From Lachnospiraceae bacterium UBA7054 (lineage in GTDB: Bacteria; Bacillota; Clostridia; Lachnospirales; Lachnospiraceae), in assembly GCA_002492725.1 (NCBI GenBank), contig DLAF01000067.1:111905-175904 (forward strand): 64,000 bases of DNA, read 5' to 3'. The first letter of the stretch is position 1, and each line of letters starts with the position of its first letter. This document shows positions 35,327 through 43,759 of the stretch, piece by piece. The position numbers and the translations under genes were made by a program. The notes below the pieces were generated by a model. The model was given only the letters and a program-made list of their open reading frames with translations, made no database searches and was not told the DNA's origin.

Positions 35327-36172
35327 TTACAGGCGCCTTGCAACTGCCCTGAACGCCCAGGGAATAAAATAGCGAAAGCTTGCAGACACCGAAAGTCCTT
35401 CCTGCCTGCGGTAGAGATTCCAAATCCGCCGCAGCGCCTTCATCTTGTTGGAAGAAAGGGATTTGGGCGGTCTTCTGTAAATCGCAAGCGTCTCATCGAG
35501 ACCGTAGGCCTTATGTCCCGCCCGCAGGATATTCCACCAGGTCGCCGTGTCCTCACTCTCCACAAGCGGCATCCTGATCAGCTTGTCCGCAATTTGTTCT
35601 CTGTCAAGAAGCACCGTGGTGGTAAAGATCACCGTCCGCGAAAGTGCCTCCTGATACGTGAGAACGGGCGGCACGTGCACGACTTTCCCCGTGGGGACAG
35701 CATCCTCATCGCCAAACTCATAAGCGGAGAATACAAAACCGGCCTTTCTTTCCTGTAAAAAAGTAAACTCCTTTTTCAGCTTTTCGGGCAACCACACATC
35801 ATCCGCATCGAGAAAGGCGATATATCTGCCCTGCGCAATCTGCAGCCCCGTGTTTCTCGCTGCTGCCGCCCCCTCGTTTTTCTCTTTGCAAAGAAGAAGA
35901 AGGCGCCTGCCCTGCCCGTCGGTATAGCTTTCCGCCGACCGCACATTGGAAATCTGTGCGGAAAATTCCTCTGTCACATCCTGCCGCCCATATCCTGCAA
36001 GCGCGTTGCGGACAGCCTGTGCGCTTCCGTCAGGCGAAGCGTCCTCGATCAGCAGAAGCTCCCAGCTTACAAAAGTCTGCGCCGTCACCATGGCGATTGT
36101 CTTGGCAATATACGCCTCCGCGCCGTACACCGGCACGATCACGCTGATCAGTCCGTCTTTCCTTTCCTTCAA
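35327..36172 (-). CDS. Glycosyltransferase family 2
   Basis: A 281-residue GT2 enzyme. LISVIVPVYGAEAYIAKTIAMV, LIEDASPDGS, the segment NEGAAAARNTGLQIAQGRYIA and AFLDADDVWLPEKLKKE (DxD, about residue 137) form the whole GT-A donor site. VESEDTATWWNILRAGHKAYGLDETLAIYR is the usual acceptor half of EpsE-like transferases. About 30 extra residues (roughly 67-95) lie between the second and third motifs. It is probably a cytoplasmic glycan assembly enzyme. Its start overlaps the end of the GtrB-like gene by four bases. Confidence 0.9.
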   Translation of the reverse strand: MKERKDGLISVIVPVYGAEAYIAKTIAMVTAQTFVSWELLLIEDASPDGSAQAVRNALAGYGRQDVTEEFSAQISNVRSAESYTDGQGRRLLLLCKEKNEGAAAARNTGLQIAQGRYIAFLDADDVWLPEKLKKEFTFLQERKAGFVFSAYEFGDEDAVPTGKVVHVPPVLTYQEALSRTVIFTTTVLLDREQIADKLIRMPLVESEDTATWWNILRAGHKAYGLDETLAIYRRPPKSLSSNKMKALRRIWNLYRRQEGLSVSASFRYFIPWAFRAVARRL

Positions 36173-37137
36173 ACCTTCTCCCTTTCGCTCTCATCCCGAG
36201 CCGCCTCTCCTATCTCTTCCTTTACCAGGTAGATCGGGCGCTTTTTCACTTCCATATACGTTTTGGATAAATACTGTCCCAGGATGCCCAGACAGAAAAG
36301 CTGTACGCCGCTGACCATCATGATAATGCAGACCAAAGACGGCCAGCCTGAAGTCGGATCATCAAACAATAGTTTGCGCACGATCGTAAAGATGATCATC
36401 GCAAAAGCAAGCACACAAAAGAGCACCCCCATCACGGAAGCAATGGTAAGCGGCGCCGTGGAAAAAGCGATGATCCCTTCCAGTGAGTAGAGAAAAAGTT
36501 TCCAGAAGGACCACTTCGTCTCTCCTTTTCTGCGCTCCACATTTTCATATTCCAGCCACTTTGTCTCGTAACCTACCCAGCCGAAAATTCCCTTGGTAAA
36601 GCGGTTGTACTCCGACATCGCCAGAATCGCATCCACCACCTGTCTGGTCATCAGACGGTAATCCCTTGCCCCGTCCACAATCTCCGTTCGCGAAATTCTA
36701 TTCATCAACCGATAAAACATCCTTGCAAAAAAGGAGCGAATCACCGGTTCTCCCTTTCTGGTCACGCGTCTGGTCGCCACGGAATCATAACCCTGCTCAA
36801 TATACGAATACATCTGCGGCAGAAGCGAAGGCGGATCCTGTAAGTCCGCATCCATCAGCACGGCGAAATCACCCTTACATTTCTGCAAACCCGCGTATAT
36901 CGCCGCTTCCTTGCCAAAATTACGGGAAAAGGAGACAAGCCTCACACGCGCATCCTCCGCGCAGATTTTCTTTACTTCCAAAGCCGTCTTGTCCTTCGAC
37001 CCATCGTCCACATAAAGAAGTTCGAGCGCTATCTGCTTTTTATCAAAAAAATCCGTATTTTTGCACAATTCATCGTAAAAATCCCTGACGTTTTCTTCCT
37101 CGTTGTAACAGGGCACGATGACGCTGAGTAACTTCAT
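36169..37137 (-). CDS. GtrB/CsbB-like polyprenyl-phosphate glycosyltransferase
   Basis: A 322-residue GT2 enzyme with two C-terminal membrane helices (about 232-300). The catalytic domain has LSVIVPCYNEEENV, VDDGSKDKT, FSRNFGKEAAIYAGL and MDADLQDPPSLLPQM, and continues with DGARDYRLMTRQVVDAI and RFTKGIFGWVGY. These are hallmarks of GtrB/CsbB/YkcC enzymes, which load a sugar onto undecaprenyl phosphate for later use by GT-C enzymes. It fits with the GtrA-like gene (9046-9492) and the GT-C-like proteins. ATG 37137 follows GAAAGGAGAACGTT. It is the first gene after the terminator at 37185-37211, so transcription of the downstream run may begin just upstream of it. Confidence 0.92.
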   Translation of the reverse strand: MKLLSVIVPCYNEEENVRDFYDELCKNTDFFDKKQIALELLYVDDGSKDKTALEVKKICAEDARVRLVSFSRNFGKEAAIYAGLQKCKGDFAVLMDADLQDPPSLLPQMYSYIEQGYDSVATRRVTRKGEPVIRSFFARMFYRLMNRISRTEIVDGARDYRLMTRQVVDAILAMSEYNRFTKGIFGWVGYETKWLEYENVERRKGETKWSFWKLFLYSLEGIIAFSTAPLTIASVMGVLFCVLAFAMIIFTIVRKLLFDDPTSGWPSLVCIIMMVSGVQLFCLGILGQYLSKTYMEVKKRPIYLVKEEIGEAARDESEREKV

Positions 37138-37184
37138 AACGTTCTCCTTTCGTGCATATCAAGATAAGTGTATCACATTTACAT

Positions 37185-37211
37185 AAAAAAAGGAAGAGAC
37201 GTATCTCTTCC
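37185..37211 (-). terminator. Rho-independent terminator after the Spo0A-like gene
   Basis: On the minus strand GGAAGAGA, loop TACG and TCTCTTCC form an 8-bp stem with a tetraloop, followed by seven T residues (37185-37191 on the plus strand as A). It starts four bases after the stop codon of the Spo0A-like gene. It separates that gene from the long glycan run downstream, unless it serves as an attenuator. Confidence 0.85.
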
Positions 37212-37215
37212 CTTA

Positions 37216-37599
37216 TCAACCGATCAAATCGTTTTCCAAACGTATGTAATCCGCAACGACCGCAATATACTCACTGTTGGTCGGTCTGTTGTATTCCGGA
37301 CTGTTGCTGTAACCGAACAGTTCCTCAAAGAGATCGCTGTTGCCCCGTTCCCATGACACCTCGATTGCATTACGGATTGCCCGTTCGATCTTGGTGTCCG
37401 TGGTCTGGTACATTTTCGCCAGATCCGGATATAAAAGTTTGGTTACGCTCCCTACCAGCTCCATGTCCTCCACGCACATTTCCAGCGCGCTGCGCAAAAA
37501 CTGATATCCCCGCAGATGCGCCGGGATACCGAGTTCCAGCATGAAATCCGAGATTACTCTTTCAATCTCATGTCTGCTCACCATATTCTGTTGTGCCAT
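37216..37599 (-). CDS. Stand-alone Spo0A C-terminal DNA-binding domain protein
   Basis: A 127-residue protein that is almost entirely a Spo0A_C domain. EIERVISDFMLELGIPAHLRGYQFL and LYPDLAKMYQTTDTKIERAIRNAIEVSWERG correspond to the six-helix effector domain of Spo0A, including the recognition helix. The phospho-receiver domain is absent. Start ATG 37599 follows GGAGTAAAAGGGGA; an earlier in-frame ATG at 37620 adds only seven residues. Spo0A_C binds TGTCGAA-like boxes as a dimer. It lies directly before the glycan operon and has its own terminator, which suggests a local transcription regulator not controlled by phosphorelay. Its targets are unknown. Confidence 0.9.
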   Translation of the reverse strand: MAQQNMVSRHEIERVISDFMLELGIPAHLRGYQFLRSALEMCVEDMELVGSVTKLLYPDLAKMYQTTDTKIERAIRNAIEVSWERGNSDLFEELFGYSNSPEYNRPTNSEYIAVVADYIRLENDLIG

Positions 37600-37725
37600 T
37601 CCCCTTTTACTCCTTTGCATCTTTATATTTGGCAGCTCCGGCAGTCCCTCCGTAAGCTGTCATATTCTTTCGACAGAATATCAAAGATTCACCGCGCTGT
37701 AAATGATAAGTTATCGCGCCGCTTT

Positions 37726-38667
37726 TTACAGCCGTGCATCCTGCACGTTTTCCTGAAACCACTTGTAAGCAAGCGCCACGCCTTCCTCCAGCTCGATCTT
37801 ATGCTGCCAGCCAAGCCCATGGAGCTTCGTCACATCCGTAAGCTTTCTCGGCGTGCCGTCCGGCATATTGCTGTCCCAGACGATCTCTCCCGTATAGCCT
37901 ACCACTCTCTGCACCGTCTCCGCCAACTCCCTGATCGTGACCTCCTTACCGGTGCCGATATTCACATGCTGCTCGCCGCTGTAATGCTCTAACAGGAACA
38001 CGCAGGCGTCCGCCATATCGTCCACATAGAGAAATTCCCGCAGGGGCGTTCCCGTTCCCCACAGCGTCACTGACGGCGCGCCGTTTACCTTGGCTTCATG
38101 GAATTTGCGGATCATGGCAGGCATCACATGGGAGCCTTCCAGATCATAGTTGTCGTGCGGGCCGTAGAGATTCGTCGGCATACAGCTGATAAAGTCATCC
38201 CCGTACTGCCTCTTGTAAAACTTGCACATCTCAAGCCCCGCAATTTTTGCTATGGCATAGGCTTCGTTCGTTTCCTCTAACGGCCCCGTGAGCAGCGCGT
38301 CCTCCGGGATCGGCTGCGGCGCCATTCTGGGATAGATACATGTGCTTCCCAAAAACAGAAGTTTCTTCACTTTATATTCGTGGCAGCACTGAATGACGTT
38401 GCACTGAATCTGCATATTCTCGTAAGCAAACGCCGCGGGCGCGGTATTGTTGGCATTGATGCCGCCCACCTTAGCCGCCGCCAAAACCACCACATCAGGC
38501 CGTTCTTTGTCGAAGAAATCCCGCACCGCTTGTTGACTGAGCAGGTCAAGTTCCTTGTGCGTCCTGCCGATCACATTCGTGTAACCCTTCGCTTGCAGGG
38601 AACGCACGATTGCACTGCCCACCAGCCCTCTATGTCCTGCCACGTAAATTTTGTCTGTCTGTTTCAT
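37726..38667 (-). CDS. fcl: GDP-L-fucose synthase
   Basis: A 313-residue SDR epimerase-reductase that makes GDP-L-fucose from GDP-4-keto-6-deoxymannose. Seen are the NADP loop YVAGHRGLVGSAI, LAAAKVGGINAN, FLGSTCIYPRMAPQPIPED, the catalytic Tyr-x3-Lys in EAYAIAKIAGLEMC and PTNLYGPHDNYD, all specific to Fcl/WcaG. The start is set at ATG 38667 (MKQTDKIYVAG), because residues before it do not match the family. Its partner gmd lies at 43760-44830, split off by the ADP-ribosyltransferase and S51 insert. GDP-fucose should feed one of the glycosyltransferases in the cluster. Confidence 0.94.
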   Translation of the reverse strand: MKQTDKIYVAGHRGLVGSAIVRSLQAKGYTNVIGRTHKELDLLSQQAVRDFFDKERPDVVVLAAAKVGGINANNTAPAAFAYENMQIQCNVIQCCHEYKVKKLLFLGSTCIYPRMAPQPIPEDALLTGPLEETNEAYAIAKIAGLEMCKFYKRQYGDDFISCMPTNLYGPHDNYDLEGSHVMPAMIRKFHEAKVNGAPSVTLWGTGTPLREFLYVDDMADACVFLLEHYSGEQHVNIGTGKEVTIRELAETVQRVVGYTGEIVWDSNMPDGTPRKLTDVTKLHGLGWQHKIELEEGVALAYKWFQENVQDARL

Positions 38668-38787
38668 CCTGTTCTCTATTCTCCTAATCCTGATTTTGTC
38701 TTGCATGGCGGGCATTTATACCACACCATAAGCATATCTGCTCTTAGTTTATCACAGGACTTTCCCTTTTACAAGAAGGCGGCTTTT

Positions 38788-39891
38788 CTATTCTTCTGCC
38801 TGTTCTTTCACCAATTCAAATGTGGATGTAAATGCTTTTTTCTTTAGTTCATACCATACTCCCGGATGTTCAAGACTTTCATATTTCTGACCCACCTCCA
38901 TTTTATCTAATTCCATTCCAAACACGCTGACTACCTTTGACGCCATCAAGAAACGCTGTTCCAAAATCTCCGGCTGTTCCTGTTCTGACTGCGACTCTTC
39001 TGACTTTTCCTCCTCTTCCAACTCTTCCTCCTCAAATTGTGACTCCCAGGCATTTTCTATCATATCGGCTACCGTCCTGCGCGGCACCGCGTTCAGCTTC
39101 ACCTCCACATGATAACAACGATACCCCTCCTTCTCCTCTGTCTCCAACAGCTGAACATCAGAAAATGTGGATGCGCCGACAAGCACTTCCTGTTGTCCTT
39201 GAATATCCAGAGACTGCGGGTCTCTGCCTCTTATCTGCTCCGGGCAGGAGAGCATAACAAGCGGAAAATCCGGCGGTACGATCATGTGAAGGACTACTGC
39301 GTCCTGCCCCTTTTCTGCATCCGAAAAATGCTGCGGCGTTTCCATACCCCACGATGCGCTTGACGGAATGACATCTCCATACCGACTTATGGTTTCTTCG
39401 ATTTTTGCCCGGGAAGCTCCTCCCTCAATTTGGGGAATCCGTATTCCCCGATATAGCGTTAACTCCTGTTCGCGCGGTGCAATTTCCGCTAAAGTTTCCG
39501 CCATCTCATAAAAAGCATCCGCAAGTTGTGCCAGCGCATCATACTCCGCCAGGCTCATATTCGTTTTCAGACTCCCGTCCGCGTTGCGTTTGCCTGTAAG
39601 GGTAGCCGGACCGCCGCCGGTGATATTGCGAATCCAATAATATTCCTCATTCGGATTCGGCACTTCAGACAATCCCCGCCCGATATATTCCAAGTGTTTC
39701 CTCGCAGTCTGATAATTTGCTTCCATGATCGGATCTGCAACAACAGCCAGTTCCGGAGACGGCTCCGGAACGGCCCCGCGCGCATTTTCAAGCGGATGCA
39801 TCTCCATGGCCAAAGAGGCATGCATGGGTATCGTTTGCTGCATTCCCGTCATACTGTTTTCCTGCATTTGTATCGATGATAAAAAATCCAT
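38788..39891 (-). CDS. ADP-ribosyltransferase-like protein, copy 1
   Basis: A 367-residue protein without signal peptide or membrane helix. The central part has the order of mono-ADP-ribosyltransferase motifs: R148 in LTLYRGIRIP, the SSAS stretch at 177-180 in YGDVIPSSASWG, and Q233-x-E235 in QGQQEVLVGASTF, giving an R-S-QxE triad like arginine- or asparagine-modifying exoenzymes. An acidic tract near 283-305 links to a 60-residue C-terminal domain also present in copy 2. The N-terminus (MQENSMTGMQQT, LENARGAVPEP) is shared by both copies. Its ribosome site GGAGGAAAAATAAA includes the last codons of copy 2. Activity and target are unproven. Confidence 0.72.
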   Translation of the reverse strand: MDFLSSIQMQENSMTGMQQTIPMHASLAMEMHPLENARGAVPEPSPELAVVADPIMEANYQTARKHLEYIGRGLSEVPNPNEEYYWIRNITGGGPATLTGKRNADGSLKTNMSLAEYDALAQLADAFYEMAETLAEIAPREQELTLYRGIRIPQIEGGASRAKIEETISRYGDVIPSSASWGMETPQHFSDAEKGQDAVVLHMIVPPDFPLVMLSCPEQIRGRDPQSLDIQGQQEVLVGASTFSDVQLLETEEKEGYRCYHVEVKLNAVPRRTVADMIENAWESQFEEEELEEEEKSEESQSEQEQPEILEQRFLMASKVVSVFGMELDKMEVGQKYESLEHPGVWYELKKKAFTSTFELVKEQAEE

Positions 39892-39892
39892 T

Positions 39893-40945
39893 TTATTTTT
39901 CCTCCTTTATCCTGTCGAATTTAAACATTAATGATCCTGTTTCCGTAAGCCTGTATTTTATGCCCGGCTGATCGCTGCGCTCATACACATCACCCTTTTT
40001 CATTTCCTCTACGCTCATTCCAAAAATATTTTGCACTACACTTTTCGTATAACTGAGATGGTCACGAATGACAGGCGGATTTGGCGGTACTTTCCTGTCT
40101 CTCTCCTGACGGGCAGCATCTATTGTGTCGAACACAGCACCGCGCGGCACCGCATTTAGTTTTACCTCCACATGATAACAGTGATGCCCTTCCTCCGTCT
40201 CCAACAGCTGAACATCAGAAAATGTGGATGCGCCGACAAGCACTTCCTGTTGTCCTTGAAGATCCAGAGACTGCGGGTCTCTGCCTCTTACCTTCTCCGG
40301 GCAGGAGAGCATGACAAGCGGAAAGTCCGGCGGTACGATCATGTGAAGGACTACTGCGTCCTGCCCCTCCTCTGCATTCGAAAAATGCTGCGGCGTTTCC
40401 ATACCCCACGACGCGCTTGAAGGAATGACATCTCCATACCGACTCATAATCTCTTCGATTTCCTCTTTGGAGGCACCTTCCTTCACTTTTGGAATCCGTA
40501 TCCCCCGGTATAGCGTTAACGCCTGTTCACGCGGCGCAATTTCCGCCAGATTTTCCGTCATATCATAAAAAGCACCCGTGAGTCGTTCCAGCGTATCATA
40601 CTCCTCCGGGCTCATATCCGTTCTCAGACTCCCGTCCGCGTTGCGTTTACTTGAAAAGGTAGCCCGACCGCCGCCGGTGATATTGCGAAGCCAATGGTAT
40701 TCCTCATTCGGATCCGGTGCTGCAGACAATCCCCTCCGCATATATTCCAAGTGTCTCCTCGCAGTCTGATAATTTGCTTCCATGATCGGATCTGCAACAA
40801 CCAATTCAGGCGGCTCCGGCACGGCCCCGCGCGCATTTTCAAGCGGACGCATCTCCATGGCCAAAGGGGTCTGCAAGGGCGTCTGCTGCATTCCCGTCAT
40901 ACTGTTTTCCTGCATTTGTGTCGGTGGCTTAAACAAATAATCCAT
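39893..40945 (-). CDS. ADP-ribosyltransferase-like protein, copy 2
   Basis: A 350-residue paralogue of the downstream gene; the central 200 residues are nearly identical. The same triad is present: R147 in LTLYRGIRIP, SSAS at 176-179 and Q232-x-E234. The linker to the conserved C-terminal domain is shorter and carries RQERDRKVPPNPP instead of the acidic tract. The C-terminal domain keeps the pattern IFGM..EEM..G..YE....PG..Y.L. The ATG at 40945 follows AGGAGGAAGAGAAAA, so this is the first gene of a two-gene unit. No immunity gene is obvious. The recent duplication is also plain at the DNA level. Confidence 0.72.
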   Translation of the reverse strand: MDYLFKPPTQMQENSMTGMQQTPLQTPLAMEMRPLENARGAVPEPPELVVADPIMEANYQTARRHLEYMRRGLSAAPDPNEEYHWLRNITGGGRATFSSKRNADGSLRTDMSPEEYDTLERLTGAFYDMTENLAEIAPREQALTLYRGIRIPKVKEGASKEEIEEIMSRYGDVIPSSASWGMETPQHFSNAEEGQDAVVLHMIVPPDFPLVMLSCPEKVRGRDPQSLDLQGQQEVLVGASTFSDVQLLETEEGHHCYHVEVKLNAVPRGAVFDTIDAARQERDRKVPPNPPVIRDHLSYTKSVVQNIFGMSVEEMKKGDVYERSDQPGIKYRLTETGSLMFKFDRIKEEK

Positions 40946-41159
40946 TTTTCTCTTCCTCCTCTTTTCTTTCTTCCGACGGATTCGGTCTATCTCCGGCTTG
41001 GTTTCTCATTTTACCATGTCAATATCTATCTTTCTATCCGGATCCGTTTAAGATTTATTAAAGCCTGCACCGGCAACCTCAAGTTGCGAAAAAGCACGTT
41101 ATTGTTGGTGGTAAATGTATTTTTCATTTTGTATCATAAAAAGTAATAGGAGGCCCACA

Positions 41160-41351
41160 ATGAAGTTGTCGGAAAAAATAGTAGAAAGTTGTCGGAAAAA
41201 AATAGTAGAATTAAGAAAGAGAATGACGCAGGAAGAACCGGCTTCCCTCTGCAATGTCAGCAGGCAGTCCATATCGAAATGGGAAATGAGGCGGAAAAGG
41301 AATCTGTATGCAGCGAATGTCGTAAAATGGGCATCACTGACGCACAGATGA
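41160..41351 (+). pseudogene. Truncated XRE-family regulator with internal duplication
   Basis: A 63-residue remnant. After ATG 41160, which has AATAGGAGGCCCACA upstream, the helix-turn-helix reads KIVELRKRMTQEEPASLCNVSRQSISKWE, clearly an XRE domain. The first helix has been lengthened by a 24-base net tandem duplication (copies 41165-41187 and 41188-41210). The reading frame ends soon after SKWE in an unrelated tail (RRKRNLYAANVV), so the rest of the regulator is lost by frameshift or deletion. It lies just before the S51 gene in the same direction and may once have controlled it. Confidence 0.75.
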
Positions 41352-41375
41352 ATTGGCCGGAATAGGAGAACGAAA

Positions 41376-41936
41376 ATGAGAGTGCTATTAACATCAACGG
41401 GTTTGGAAACCGAAGAAATCAAGGAATGTTTTGTGGAAATGGCAGACCGCGAGATGTCCCTTATGAAGGCTCTGTTTATACCGACAGCGGCAATCGATGC
41501 GGGCGCAATCGAGGTACTGCCAAAATGTATGAACGATTTACTAAAATGCGGCATCCCGGCCGAAAATATCAGGGTATATGACCTTCATGTCGGAATGGAG
41601 ATTGAAGAGCTGCAGCAATATGACGTAGTATACCTATGCGGCGGCAGTACGCAGTATTTGCTCGAAAGAATCAATGATACAAACTTTAACAAGTCATTGA
41701 TGGCATATATCCGTGGTAACGGTCTGGTAGTAGGCGTAAGCGCCGGAAGTCTCATTTTTGCCAACAATTTACCCGGCAATCTGGGGTTAATCGATACGAA
41801 GCTGGACGTCCATTGCGCAGACGGAGAAAAGCGCGGGAAATTGGCATATCCGTTAAAAGATCATGTGAAGCTTACCAATACCGGTGCGCTTTTGATACGG
41901 GATATTCCAAACGCAATGGAAATCATTGGCGAATAG
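41376..41936 (+). CDS. Peptidase S51 / dipeptidase E-like protein
   Basis: A 186-residue class I glutamine amidotransferase-like fold. MRVLLTSTGLET, KALFIPTAA and VYLCGGSTQYLLERI lead to the nucleophile elbow GVSAGSLIFANN, where the Ser of family S51 (dipeptidase E, cyanophycinase) is expected. It is slightly shorter than dipeptidase E (about 230 residues) but complete at both ends by family outline. Substrates are likely small peptides with N-terminal aspartate or similar, in the cytoplasm. It follows the broken XRE gene by 24 bases and overlaps the end of the convergent membrane protein gene by 14 bases. Confidence 0.88.
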   Translation: MRVLLTSTGLETEEIKECFVEMADREMSLMKALFIPTAAIDAGAIEVLPKCMNDLLKCGIPAENIRVYDLHVGMEIEELQQYDVVYLCGGSTQYLLERINDTNFNKSLMAYIRGNGLVVGVSAGSLIFANNLPGNLGLIDTKLDVHCADGEKRGKLAYPLKDHVKLTNTGALLIRDIPNAMEIIGE

Positions 41937-43758
41937 AAGAAACAGCAGAATCCTCTGCCCGAAACCCGTCCGCAAGCCCGTCCCCCAAAAAGACGATCTG
42001 TGGTTTTGCGGGCGCGGAAGGAAACGCGTCGTATCCCGTCTGGTCTCCTTTCACAGGATAATAAAAAGTAACCCCTTCGATCTTACAGGATTCCACATCA
42101 TAATTCTCATACTCTTTCTGTAAAATCCAGTATTTGTTCTCATGGGAAGTGACGATACCGCGCCCTAAAGCGAATACCTTGTATGCGAGTAACAGTACGA
42201 CTGCCGTACAGACGATATTGCCTGCTATCAAGCGCCAGCGTACCGTTACATTTTCGACCTCACAATTCAAAATTCCTTCGGCCTGCGCCCTGCCGCCCGC
42301 TTCCATAACCGCCGCGTAAATTCCTCCAAACACGACCGCCGGCGTCAGATACACATAGACGCAGCCGTAACGCATAAGAGGCGACGTACAAAGCCAGAAC
42401 AGAAAGGAGGCCGCCACCGTACCCTGCACGGTCAGAAGCGCAAAAGACCGCGTTCTCTCACGCACCGCCCAGACAAGCAGCGCCGCCACCGCCAGACCCG
42501 CCGCCAACACAAAAATCTTATCGCTTCCCGCAAGAACGCGAAACCAATCGGGCAGCCACTCTGTCGGCGAAACCGCATACCTTGTCACATCGCTGTAGCC
42601 CCTGCCCCAGACTTGAATCTCCCGCGCGTCATAATCCGCCACGCCCTTCGGAATCTTCCAGATGACAGTAAACAGGTCGATGCGCGTAAAAGGGTAGACA
42701 AGCCATCCCGAAAGAATCACATTTCGAACGAAAAAAGGAAGCGCCGTCACAAAACCAAGCCCCAGCCAGACGCCCGTCTCTTTCCATCGTTTCTCCTTAA
42801 CCAAGCGGCAAGCGGGATAAATCACAAGCAGTAAAATAAGCGCCGCAGACAGCTTCACCGTCAAGAGGAAAACAGCAAGCACACACAAGAGCGCATAGGG
42901 AAATATTTCCCGCTCCCCGCTCTCCACAAGCGAAAGCCATGTGATCACAAGATAAAAAGCAATCAACACCATAAAATAATCGGAAGCCGGAGAAATCATT
43001 TCATCGAAAATATTGACCAGATAATAGACGCACACTACCCGCGCAAAATCGGAAGCATGAAGCTTTCTCTCCCGCAGGGAATCTACAAGACGCAGACATC
43101 CCGACGCCAAAAGAAAAGCGAGAAATCCCGCCACACAATGAAAGGAGCCTTTTCCCAAAAAAGCCATGCTATAGAGAGCCGACAGCGCAAACGACGCGCT
43201 GTTATACGCCAGCCTGCAATGCAGATTGCCCAACCCCTTTACCACACCGTACTCCTCGATCCAGCGGATACTCTGCGCATGATAGAGGGCGGTGTCATAA
43301 TGGAGCATTCCGCGGGAGGTGCCGTAGGCAAATAATAAAAACAGTCCCATCACGGAAATGTATTTAAGCGCGCAAAACAAACTGTCTGATTTCCCCTGCA
43401 TTCCTACACCGGCTCCCGCTGTGCCGCTATCGCCCCACGGCAGCCACTTTGCCAGCACTTCCGCTATCCCCTTCCGCTCCCGCAGCATGATCCAAGCGCA
43501 TACTGCGCACAAAAAAACATTGGCCCAAAGTCCCACGCCTGCAAACAGGCTGAAAAACTGTGCGTAGACCGTGACGCAGACCAGACCACACATGATATAC
43601 GCGTCCGGCTGTTTTGGCATCCGCCCGGGCGCCAAGTCCTTCTCCCCGTGTTTTTCCGCAGGATAAGCAAGGTGCCGCGTCAATAAACGCAGCACACCAT
43701 ACCCGACCAAAAATGAAGTTAAGAGGATATAAATCCAAATAAAAATCACCGATAACAT
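41923..43758 (-). CDS. Large polytopic membrane protein, GT-C-like
   Basis: A 611-residue protein with about a dozen membrane segments and a short C-terminal soluble part. The loop after the fourth helix contains RGMLHYDTALYHAQSIRWIEEYG, an acidic residue followed by YHAQ and W, a motif shared with GT-C-like surface polysaccharide enzymes of unknown chemistry. It follows gmd by one base, so it is likely part of the fucose-related unit and may use or act beside a fucosylated intermediate. The 3' end overlaps the convergent S51 gene by 14 bases. Function is inferred from topology. Confidence 0.82.
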   Translation of the reverse strand: MLSVIFIWIYILLTSFLVGYGVLRLLTRHLAYPAEKHGEKDLAPGRMPKQPDAYIMCGLVCVTVYAQFFSLFAGVGLWANVFLCAVCAWIMLRERKGIAEVLAKWLPWGDSGTAGAGVGMQGKSDSLFCALKYISVMGLFLLFAYGTSRGMLHYDTALYHAQSIRWIEEYGVVKGLGNLHCRLAYNSASFALSALYSMAFLGKGSFHCVAGFLAFLLASGCLRLVDSLRERKLHASDFARVVCVYYLVNIFDEMISPASDYFMVLIAFYLVITWLSLVESGEREIFPYALLCVLAVFLLTVKLSAALILLLVIYPACRLVKEKRWKETGVWLGLGFVTALPFFVRNVILSGWLVYPFTRIDLFTVIWKIPKGVADYDAREIQVWGRGYSDVTRYAVSPTEWLPDWFRVLAGSDKIFVLAAGLAVAALLVWAVRERTRSFALLTVQGTVAASFLFWLCTSPLMRYGCVYVYLTPAVVFGGIYAAVMEAGGRAQAEGILNCEVENVTVRWRLIAGNIVCTAVVLLLAYKVFALGRGIVTSHENKYWILQKEYENYDVESCKIEGVTFYYPVKGDQTGYDAFPSAPAKPQIVFLGDGLADGFRAEDSAVSSIRQ

Positions 43759-43759
43759 A

